DNA of 64,000 nt from Psychromonas sp. SA13A. GTDB lineage: Bacteria; Pseudomonadota; Gammaproteobacteria; Enterobacterales; Psychromonadaceae. Under the pieces are notes generated by a model that ran no database searches, had not been told where the DNA came from, and worked only from the letters and a program-made list of their open reading frames with translations. The stretch covers positions 1 through 64,000 of the forward strand of contig NZ_WTKU01000009.1 of assembly GCF_011378715.1 (NCBI RefSeq), in the 5' to 3' direction. The position numbers and the translations under genes were made by a program. Below are positions 57,527 to 64,000 of this stretch, in pieces (the stretch's first letter is position 1; every line of letters begins with the position of its first letter).

Positions 57527-58891
57527 TTAACGCATAGTAACAAACTCTTCTGAGCCCGTAGGGTGTATTGCAACGACACTATCAAAATCTGCTTTAGTCG
57601 CGCCCATCTTCATTGCAACAGAAAAGCCTTGTATCATTTCATCAACCGCAAAACCGATGCCGTGTAAGCCAACAACAACTTCATTCTCTCCCGCACAAAC
57701 TAGTTTCATTTTACAAGGTTGACGATGTTGAGTGACGGCTGTGTACATAGCAGTAAAGCCTGACTGATAAACTTTCACATTTTTCTGGCCATATTGTTCA
57801 ATGGCTTGTTGCTCGGTTAGCCCAATAGTACCAATCGGTGGATGACTAAATACCACTGTTGGAATTAAATCATAATCCATTTTTGCTTCGGGTTTGTTGT
57901 TAAATAAACGCTCGGATAATTGACGCCCAGCTTTTACTGCAACAGGTGTTAATTCAACACCGCCTTCCATGATATCTCCGACACAGTAAATGCCAGGAAT
58001 ATTAGTTTCTTGGTATTGGTCAACTTTAATGTATCCGGCTGCATTAGTTTCAACGCCAGTTACTTCAAGGTTAAGCGTGTCAGTAGCAGGGTGGCGACCA
58101 ATCGCCCAAATTAAAGTATCTACATTGTGGCTTTGACCATTTTCTAGTTCAAGTGTCAGGCTACCGTCTGCTTCTTTGGTGATCTGTTTTGGCGTAGAGT
58201 GGGTATGTAATGTAGGGCCTTCAGCTGCCATTACTTCAACTAAGGTATCAACAATAAGCGGATCAAAACTGCGTAATGGTGATTCTTTACGTACAAAAAG
58301 ATGTGTTTCTGTACCTAATGCACTTAATACACCGGCTATTTCAACGGCAATGTAACCTGCACCAACAACGGCTACGCGTTTAGGTTGTTCGGTAATATCA
58401 AAAAAGCCATTAGAATCAATACCTAGCTCAGCACCTGGTACATTAGGAATGCTAGGGCGGCCACCAGTTGCAATAGTAATATGTTTGGCAGTAATTTTTT
58501 CACCATTAACTTCAACGGTGTTTTTATCTACAAAAGTAGCAAAGCCTTTAATGACTTCTATTTTATTATTACCTAATACACGGTCATAAGACTCATGGAT
58601 TCGACCAATATAAGCTTGACGATTTTCAACCATTTTAGCCCAATTAAAGCCTTTTACATCAAGATCAAAGCCGTAATCAGCAGAATATAAGTTAATGGCT
58701 TCAGCGACTTGTGCGCCATGCCACATCACTTTTTTCGGTACACAACCAACATTGACACAGGTGCCACCTAAATCTTTAGCTTCAATTATCGCTACTTTTG
58801 CACCATACATTGAAGCGCGATTAGCTGAAGCAATACCGCCACTGCCGCCGCCGATACAGATGTAATCAAAATCGAATTGTTTGTTGCTCAT
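57527..58891 (-). CDS. gor: Glutathione-disulfide reductase
   Basis: FAD enzyme reducing oxidised glutathione with NADPH, about 454 residues. The FAD fold [14 protein letters not shown] is near the N-terminus. The redox disulfide [13 protein letters not shown] (about 38-50) is intact, and the NADPH fold [15 protein letters not shown] lies near 173-187. The catalytic His is in [13 protein letters not shown] at the C-terminus. The arginines after the NADPH motif ([11 protein letters not shown]) fit NADPH use. The start was set at ATG 58891 because GAGG lies before it; the ATG four codons upstream overlaps that site. Confidence 0.96.
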   Translation of the reverse strand: MSNKQFDFDYICIGGGSGGIASANRASMYGAKVAIIEAKDLGGTCVNVGCVPKKVMWHGAQVAEAINLYSADYGFDLDVKGFNWAKMVENRQAYIGRIHESYDRVLGNNKIEVIKGFATFVDKNTVEVNGEKITAKHITIATGGRPSIPNVPGAELGIDSNGFFDITEQPKRVAVVGAGYIAVEIAGVLSALGTETHLFVRKESPLRSFDPLIVDTLVEVMAAEGPTLHTHSTPKQITKEADGSLTLELENGQSHNVDTLIWAIGRHPATDTLNLEVTGVETNAAGYIKVDQYQETNIPGIYCVGDIMEGGVELTPVAVKAGRQLSERLFNNKPEAKMDYDLIPTVVFSHPPIGTIGLTEQQAIEQYGQKNVKVYQSGFTAMYTAVTQHRQPCKMKLVCAGENEVVVGLHGIGFAVDEMIQGFSVAMKMGATKADFDSVVAIHPTGSEEFVTMR

Positions 58892-59108
58892 GGAGTACCT
58901 CATTAATTGTTCAGGAGTAATATGGTTAGGTAGTAAGACTTATTTTATTACCTTTTTATGAATAGTAAGTTACAGCATAGCAGCAAAAAACTATACCGCT
59001 TGTATTGAATTTTGCGTTTTATTACTTGAATTCAAGAAGCAAACTTTTGTATCTTCAACGTGTATTGCTAGTCCTGATTGTAAATTACTTTTGACTTAAA
59101 AAGAAAAA

Positions 59109-59232
59109 TAACCACGAAGCACTGTGCTTGATGAAGAATATGAAGAGAGAATGTTATTTGAACCTAAGAAAAATGAGTTTATGATTTTCATTTTTTAGCG
59201 TTAACTTCTTTCCCTTCGTGACTTCGTGGTTA
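59109..59232. repeat. Inverted-repeat element of about 124 bp
   Basis: TAACCACGAAG (59109-59119) and CTTCGTGGTTA (59222-59232) are perfect 11-bp inverted ends of a non-coding stretch; a second CTTCGTG is next to the right end. Such CCACGAAG ends are seen in small intergenic repeats of other proteobacteria. It lies in the spacer between serC and gor, which otherwise shows nothing. Confidence 0.6.
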
Positions 59233-59321
59233 AATTACTTTTTACCTCAATTTTTTCGTTCTTTATAACTTGCTTATTAAATTCTTTGTTAAATTGATGG
59301 TAAATTGCTTTAATTTAAAAA

Positions 59322-60446
59322 TTAACCCTCAGTAACTGTTTGGTAAGCCCATGTTAGCCAAGGCGTTAAAGCTTCTAAATCGCTTTGCTCGACGGTACTA
59401 CCACACCAAATACGTAACCCACTTGGTGCATCTTTATAAGCTCCAATATCAAAAGCGACTTCTTGGTCGGCAAGTAACTTAATAAACTGTTTCAACTGCT
59501 TATCAGATAAATCTACCGAGAAACAGACACTAGTATTAGAGCGAATGCTCTCTTTTTCTGCTAAAAAATGGATCCATTCATGGGTCGCTACAAATTCACT
59601 TAATACAGCTAAATTCGCTTGAGACTTTTTAATGCAAGCATTAACACCACCAATTGATTTAACCCAGTTTAATGCATCTTGATAATCTGCTACGCATAAC
59701 ATTGATGGAGTATTAATGGTCGCGCCTGTGAAGATGCCATCAATTAACTTTCCACCTGCTGTCATCCTAAATATTTTAGGTAATGGCCAGCTCGGAGTAT
59801 AACTTTCTAAACGTTCAACAGCACGAGGGCTTAAAACAATTACACCGTGAGCTCCTTCACCGCCTAATACTTTTTGCCAACTAAAGGTCGTTACATCTAA
59901 TTTTTCCCAGGGCATTTCCATTGCAAATACAGCAGAAGTTGCATCACATATAGTTAAACCTTCTCGTGCATCGCTAATAAAGTCTGCATTATCAACCTTG
60001 ACACCTGAAGTGGTGCCGTTCCAAGTAAAGATGCAATCATTTTCAGCTTTCACTTGGCTTAAATCAGGCAACTGTCCGTAATCTGCTTTAATTTCATTTA
60101 CGTTTTCTAGCTTTAGTTGTTTAGTGATATCTGCATACCAACCTTGTCCAAAAGACTCCCAGTAACAAATGTCCACTGCTCGAGGACCTAGCATCGACCA
60201 CATGATCATTTCCATTGCACCAGTGTCTGATGCTGGCACAATCCCTACACGATAGCCTGCTGGTAAGTTTAATAGCTCAGCAGTATCGGTGATCACTTGC
60301 TGTAAGGCCTTTTTTCCAATATCGGAGCGATGTGAGCGGCCTAGTGTTGACTGGTCTAATTTCCCTAGGTCATATCCTGGTCTTTTAGCGCAAGGCCCTG
60401 AAGAGAAGTTAGGAGTGACGGGTTTAATCAGTGGTTTGGTGCTCAT
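59322..60446 (-). CDS. serC: Phosphoserine aminotransferase, alphaproteobacterial/Methanosarcina type
   Basis: PLP enzyme of serine synthesis converting 3-phosphohydroxypyruvate to phosphoserine, 374 residues. The PLP lysine is in [14 protein letters not shown] (about 189-202). Other blocks are [48 protein letters not shown] and [12 protein letters not shown]. This pattern belongs to the variant SerC found in Alphaproteobacteria and Methanosarcina, not to the usual E. coli type. AAGGACC lies ahead of the ATG. serA and serB are not nearby. Horizontal acquisition in the lineage is possible. Confidence 0.92.
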   Translation of the reverse strand: MSTKPLIKPVTPNFSSGPCAKRPGYDLGKLDQSTLGRSHRSDIGKKALQQVITDTAELLNLPAGYRVGIVPASDTGAMEMIMWSMLGPRAVDICYWESFGQGWYADITKQLKLENVNEIKADYGQLPDLSQVKAENDCIFTWNGTTSGVKVDNADFISDAREGLTICDATSAVFAMEMPWEKLDVTTFSWQKVLGGEGAHGVIVLSPRAVERLESYTPSWPLPKIFRMTAGGKLIDGIFTGATINTPSMLCVADYQDALNWVKSIGGVNACIKKSQANLAVLSEFVATHEWIHFLAEKESIRSNTSVCFSVDLSDKQLKQFIKLLADQEVAFDIGAYKDAPSGLRIWCGSTVEQSDLEALTPWLTWAYQTVTEG

Positions 60447-60577
60447 GTCGTTAGGTCCTTTTAAAGAAAATATCTTGAAGGCTATAAAAAGTAATGCTAT
60501 TTGTTGAAGCTGTACAGTATTATTTTCGTTAATGTTTATTTAATGACCGCTGAAGTGAAATAATAAGGTAGGTGCTT

Positions 60578-60764
60578 ATGCGCTGTTTGATGAAGGCTTG
60601 GCATGATAATGAATACGCAATAAAAAGTGGCAATAAAAAACTGGTTGATAAAGCAAACTGGTAATCAAGATCAAGCCCAAGATCTATTACAAGATACCTT
60701 CATCAAAGCCCTGCAACACAAACAAGTATTTTGTACTATTGACGATGCAAAAAGCTGGCTATAA
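60578..60764 (+). pseudogene. ECF sigma factor fragment (frameshifted, truncated)
   Basis: Reads MKAWHDNEYAIK in one frame and then, one frame over, NWLIKQTGNQDQAQDLLQDT and FIKALQHKQ to DDAKSWL, which is sigma-70 region 2 of an ECF factor. The shift coincides with a near-exact 13-bp tandem duplication (GCAATAAAAAGTG then GCAATAAAAAACT). Everything after region 2 is missing. An AAGGTAGG ribosome binding site remains before the ATG. It is joined directly to the next pseudogene. Confidence 0.85.
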
Positions 60765-60962
60765 AAACGGTGTTGCAACTGCTGAAGTATTAGAAAAAAT
60801 AGCGACCGCGATGGGCGTTGCGATTAAAGTAGAAAAATCATGTGTTTACAAGAAATTATGGAAGCGGGAGTGATCACTACACCTGCTATTTCCATTGATG
60901 GTAAGTTAGTACATTCTGGTTCTGTTCCTGATCAGAAAACGACGGCAGCTTTTTTGAGTTAA
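60745..60962 (+). pseudogene. Thioredoxin-like (Thioredoxin_3 / redox disulfide) gene remnant
   Basis: Frame 1 reads KNGVATAEVLEKIATAMGVA then IKVEK; after a shift near 60840 frame 2 reads LQEIMEAGVITTPAISIDGK and LVHSGSVPDQ to a stop. This is the small thioredoxin-fold protein family with a cis-proline TTPA loop. The N-terminal CxxC part is absent, replaced by the sigma fragment. Both genes are inactivated by one deletion plus point changes. Confidence 0.83.
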
Positions 60963-61101
60963 ATTAATAGCAACGCTTGTTATGTTGATTGCTTTAAAGG
61001 TTAAGTATTTTAATTATTGATTATTTTACAGTCAGTTGGTTGATATTCATGAAAAATTACTTTACTTTAAAATTTGCTTAGGTATTATCCGTCTCGTCTG
61101 C

Positions 61102-61177
61102 AGGGGTGTAGTTCCAACGGCAGAACGACGGATTCCAAATCCGTATGTTGGGAGTTCGAATCTCTCCACCCCTGCCA
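61102..61177 (+). tRNA. trpT: tRNA-Trp (anticodon CCA)
   Basis: 76 nt with acceptor AGGGGTG/CACCCCT, encoded GCCA end, anticodon arm CGGATTCCAAATCCG and T arm GGGAGTTCGAATCTCTCC. It closely matches gammaproteobacterial tRNA-Trp. The D arm is short but pairs (GTTC/GAAC). A terminator follows, so it is transcribed alone. Confidence 0.96.
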
Positions 61178-61183
61178 CATTTT

Positions 61184-61211
61184 AAAGCCTCGACTTATGT
61201 CGGGGCTTTTT
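61184..61211 (+). terminator. Terminator of tRNA-Trp
   Basis: AAAGCCTCGAC pairs with GTCGGGGCTTT (one wobble) around TTAT, then a T run. Confidence 0.88.
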
Positions 61212-61262
61212 CATTTCTAGTTTTGCTATTTCTTTTGTTACTCATTTAATAAACATGTTCCC

Positions 61263-62549
61263 CTAAAAAGCGAAGCTATAAGAAACAGTAAAGATCGTTG
61301 CGCTATAATTACTTGATTTATATTCAGATGGAATATCAAATAGATTTGAAGCATCATTGACTTGCACCAGCATTACTTCTGCTTTTAATGCACTCAAAGG
61401 GGTAAAGTGGTAAGAGGTGCCTAGTGCGATTGAAAACTGATCATAGCCTTGATAAAAGTCCGCTAAAATATGTTGCGATGTATTAATCTGCTGCGTTTGC
61501 ATGTAGCTAAAAATGCCATTAGGTATCTGATTATTATCTATTTTTGTGTAGGTATTTAAGGTGTCATTTTCGGTTTTTATTTGAGAATAAAATAGGTAAG
61601 GGGTCCACTTATTGATTTTTTTTCGTAATGATATGTATCCAGAGAGAGTATTAAGACCAATATCAAGATCATTATTTTTTCTTAATATTATCTCAGAGGC
61701 TAATCTAAAATCATTACCTAGGTGTATATCGGCCCCTAAATTAAAAATAAACATATCATAGCTACTTACCGCAACTGCGCCATCATTGGGATCATTATTA
61801 TAAAATCCGATATCAGGTGTTATCGCTTTGTATCCAACTTCCTTAAGCCATAGGCTAGCACCATCATTTTTGATAGTGGCCATATGCAATCCCGCTAGGT
61901 AAGTGTTTTCTGTTGTCTTATAGGTAATCGATGTACCGATCAGATCCATTGTTACTTTATTATAAGTTGCACCTGTGGAGTATGAGTTATCAAGGTCATC
62001 ACCAATATAATATCGCCACTTATGTTTTGCTCTACCTGCATAGGCATCAATAATAAGCTCACTATTAGCAAATGCATAAGTATTGCTAATTGAAGCTCCT
62101 AATACGTTATAAACAGGTGATTTTGAATCAAATTCGGCAGGTAGACGAGCATAATCATAGGTGACGCCCACGTCTCGATTTACGGAATTAAGATAACCTG
62201 GAATAGGTAACATGCCTAAATTAATCACCCATTCATTATTAGGGCGATAAGATAAAAAAGCCCATGTCAGGGCTGGAGCAATACCATTTTCCTGTGATCT
62301 ATCTGCTGCTAATTTAGCTTGCATTGTTGCAGTCAATTTAGGTGAAAATTGTATGTCTAGTTGTCCCGCAAGAAGGCTATCTCGTGAAAATGTCCCTTCA
62401 TTATCAATATATTGCATATATGAATAAGGTTTATCTGATATTGCATAACCTACTGTCCCAAAAGCTGAGAATGTATAATTAATTGCTGCACTGGCATTGC
62501 CATGAAACAAGATTGCAATACTGATTGCTAATAGTATTTTTATCAACAA
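61263..62549 (-). CDS. Outer-membrane porin-like beta-barrel protein
   Basis: Predicted outer-membrane barrel of about 428 residues. The signal peptide (LIKILLAISIAILFHGNASA) precedes INYTFSAFGTVGYA, and the chain ends in YSATIFTVSYSFAF with a terminal Phe. The middle contains GMLPIPGYLNSVNRDVGVTY, typical of porins paired with PBP-like proteins in marine gammaproteobacteria. The start is TTG; GGAG lies 6 and 9 bases before two adjacent TTG codons (62549, 62546), and there is no in-frame ATG nearby. The protein is a paralogue of the partial gene at the window edge. The ligand is unknown. Confidence 0.85.
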   Translation of the reverse strand: MLIKILLAISIAILFHGNASAAINYTFSAFGTVGYAISDKPYSYMQYIDNEGTFSRDSLLAGQLDIQFSPKLTATMQAKLAADRSQENGIAPALTWAFLSYRPNNEWVINLGMLPIPGYLNSVNRDVGVTYDYARLPAEFDSKSPVYNVLGASISNTYAFANSELIIDAYAGRAKHKWRYYIGDDLDNSYSTGATYNKVTMDLIGTSITYKTTENTYLAGLHMATIKNDGASLWLKEVGYKAITPDIGFYNNDPNDGAVAVSSYDMFIFNLGADIHLGNDFRLASEIILRKNNDLDIGLNTLSGYISLRKKINKWTPYLFYSQIKTENDTLNTYTKIDNNQIPNGIFSYMQTQQINTSQHILADFYQGYDQFSIALGTSYHFTPLSALKAEVMLVQVNDASNLFDIPSEYKSSNYSATIFTVSYSFAF

Positions 62550-62621
62550 AATCCACTCCAATTGGATGTATAATTTAAGTCCGTTTTATTACTTCAAATA
62601 TGCTTTAACTTTTCGTTTTCA

Positions 62622-62660
62622 TTATCTGTTCTAATTATCTGTTCTAGTTATCTGTTTTGA
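62622..62660 (+). repeat. Three tandem 13-bp units
   Basis: TTATCTGTTCTAA, TTATCTGTTCTAG and TTATCTGTTTTGA follow one another in the 207-bp spacer between the PBP-like gene and the porin gene. The promoter of the porin is probably nearby. Confidence 0.9.
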
Positions 62661-62767
62661 TTTTTAGTTTGCTGAACGCATTCATTGCCGCATTGAGTCG
62701 CGACTGTTGATTTTTTTGATTAACACTTAGAATTTTTTCAATAGTTTAAATGAGTTAGCTCTCAATA

Positions 62768-63196
62768 TCACTGTTTACTAATGATTTTTATATCCTTAGG
62801 AAGTGTGAGTAGGTTGGTATCGATATAACCAATTGCGCCGGGAGTCTCGACAATAAAATCAAGTGCTGAGGTGACCGATAAGAACTCTTTCGGAGGCGTT
62901 CCTTTACCAATGAAGCGTCTTACTGTCCAATAAGCTGCGTATTTATCTTCATCCTGGGATAAATATTTTTGTAAAAAACGTGCTCTTAATGGATTTGATG
63001 GATCTTGGTTAATAGGAATGACCGAAATACCATTGATTTCAATTATTTTACCCGTATAAAGTCGACTGATAATACGCGCATCAAGATCTGTAATATCCGT
63101 TTGATAGGAAGTAATCATGACAACTTCTGCCTTAACGGAGATAGATATCACAAAGGTTAATAGCAGGGAGATAAGTGTGAAGTGTTTATTTTTCAT
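62768..63196 (-). CDS. Short PBP-like (PstS-type domain) periplasmic protein
   Basis: Protein of 142 residues with a signal peptide (cleavage near SVKA/E). EVVMITSYQTDITDLDARII opens a half-size phosphate-ABC-type binding domain, and the RLYTGK, INQDPSNPLRARFLQKYL and TPGAIGYID blocks are those of the PstS-like superfamily. It is too short for a full two-lobed transporter protein and no ABC genes are adjacent. GGGAG precedes the ATG. It starts 9 bases after the upstream porin stop, so the two are co-transcribed. A sensory or channel-linked role is inferred. Confidence 0.85.
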   Translation of the reverse strand: MKNKHFTLISLLLTFVISISVKAEVVMITSYQTDITDLDARIISRLYTGKIIEINGISVIPINQDPSNPLRARFLQKYLSQDEDKYAAYWTVRRFIGKGTPPKEFLSVTSALDFIVETPGAIGYIDTNLLTLPKDIKIISKQ

Positions 63197-63205
63197 ACAT
63201 TCTCC

Positions 63206-64000
63206 CTAAAAAGCAAAACTATAAGAAATTGAAAACACAGTCGCACTATAATCCTGGGAGGCATTGCCTGAAGGAATATCAAAAAGACTAGAGGATTTAT
63301 TGACTTGTACCATCATTATTTCAGCTTTCAATATATTAACAGGCGTAAACTGATATGACGTCCCTATCGCAATAGAAAACTGGTCAAAAGCTTCAAAGGT
63401 ATCAGCAATAACGTGTTGTAAAGCGTTAATGTTGTTAAATGAAGGTACTTGGTTATTATTAATTTGAGAATATTTTTTCAAATCAGCACTGTTTGTTTTG
63501 ATTTGAGAATAGAAAATATAAGGTGTCCAGTTATTAATTTTTTTCTTTAATGACACATAGCCTGAGATGCTATTAAGCCCTGTTTCTAAGTCATCTGAAT
63601 TCCTCACTGCCAATTCCGAGGCTAATCTAACACCATCACCAAGGTAGATATCTGCACCAATATTGGCGATATATAAATCAAAACTGTCGACTGTTAAAGT
63701 GCCGCTACCTTCATCTGTATTATAATAACCAGAACCTGGAATGGCATCAGAATAACCTACATTTGCATCCCATGAATTGCCATTTCTTTTCTTTATTCTT
63801 GCTCTGTGTAAACCTGCTAAATAGACATTGTCGGTGGTTTTGTAAGTGATTGATGCACCTATTACTTCAACATCTACTTTATAATAATCAGCTCCTTGAT
63901 TGATGCTGTTTTCAATACTCTCTCCGATATAATATCGATAACTCGCTTTAGTTTTACCTGCGTAGGCATCAACAATAATTTCACTATCGGTAAGAGTGAA
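63206..64000 (-). CDS. Porin-like beta-barrel protein, 5' part beyond the window
   Basis: The reading frame is open from the window edge to the stop at 63206, so the start lies outside. It is a paralogue of the 61263-62549 gene. Shared blocks are VYLAGLH, GADIYLGDGVRLASEL, SISGYVSLKKKINNWTPYIF and the ending YSATVFSISYSFAF. About 265 residues are visible. A methionine-like start near 63613 is only an internal TTG codon in conserved sequence and is not the true start. It leads the porin / PBP-like / porin cassette. Confidence 0.88.
   Translation of the reverse strand, partial: FTLTDSEIIVDAYAGKTKASYRYYIGESIENSINQGADYYKVDVEVIGASITYKTTDNVYLAGLHRARIKKRNGNSWDANVGYSDAIPGSGYYNTDEGSGTLTVDSFDLYIANIGADIYLGDGVRLASELAVRNSDDLETGLNSISGYVSLKKKINNWTPYIFYSQIKTNSADLKKYSQINNNQVPSFNNINALQHVIADTFEAFDQFSIAIGTSYQFTPVNILKAEIMMVQVNKSSSLFDIPSGNASQDYSATVFSISYSFAF

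Noticed and set aside
63206-63613. A complete 135-residue protein starting at 63613
   Set aside because: The supposed start is a TTG inside a conserved strand. The same frame stays open to the window edge and aligns with the paralogous porin, so this is a partial gene.

Overview
This window is a piece of chromosome from an AT-rich, marine-type gammaproteobacterium. The block mutH ... rppH-ptsP ... lgt-thyA, the men cluster, the thi operon and the SOS-controlled uvrA are typical of gammaproteobacteria. A second elongation factor G, a ThiD-ThiE fusion, a periplasmic 7TMR-DISM sensor and alginate-degradation genes point towards Psychromonas or a close relative. That genus call is inference from gene content; no 16S rRNA is in the window.

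Layout. 1-0.95 kb: a 5S rRNA gene followed by decayed copies of its 3' tail and terminator. 0.95-6 kb: an SLC13-type transporter, crp, yheU, a beta-carbonic anhydrase, a cytochrome c and a 2-Cys peroxiredoxin. 6-11.9 kb: menaquinone genes menF-menD-menH-menB on the minus strand, with menA divergent. 12-15.2 kb: an EF-G paralogue followed by four tandem 259-bp copies of its own 3' end and terminator. 15.3-18.7 kb: a chemoreceptor, a hotdog thioesterase and a DUF134/NifX-like pair. 18.9-25.8 kb: a TPP riboswitch and thiC-thiDE-thiF-thiS-thiG-thiH. 25.8-33.7 kb: an S4 protein, a general porin with a CRP site, a YccT-family protein, a lytic transglycosylase, a PglL-like O-oligosaccharyltransferase and uvrA. 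33.9-44.7 kb: a diguanylate cyclase with a small membrane protein, a CBM48-like protein, mutH, a DnaA-box-bearing spacer, rppH-ptsP, sstT and lgt-thyA.

45-56.6 kb is an accessory carbohydrate region. It holds a FadR-type GntR regulator, a KdgM-type oligosaccharide porin, an SSS sodium symporter like the alginate-oligomer transporters, a lipoprotein with two PL7 alginate-lyase domains (one with a QVH motif, one with QIH) and a LamG-type lipoprotein. A cNMP/CBS/DUF294 protein and an exonuclease sit inside the region. Together the parts describe surface cleavage of alginate, outer-membrane passage of oligomers and sodium-driven inner-membrane uptake. The cytoplasmic enzymes (oligoalginate lyase, DEH reductase, KDG kinase, KDPG aldolase) are not in the window. 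Matching 11-bp palindromes of GntR-operator form lie beside the regulator gene and upstream of the symporter.

57-64 kb: glutathione reductase, an alphaproteobacterial/Methanosarcina-type SerC, a fused scar of an ECF sigma gene and a thioredoxin-like gene, tRNA-Trp, and a porin / PBP-like protein / porin cassette whose last member runs off the window.

The most unusual structures are the two places where the 3' end and terminator of a translation gene (5S rRNA; EF-G2) are repeated downstream. In the EF-G2 case each repeat junction carries a cluster of three adjacent palindromes. No CRISPR array, prophage or intact insertion sequence was seen.
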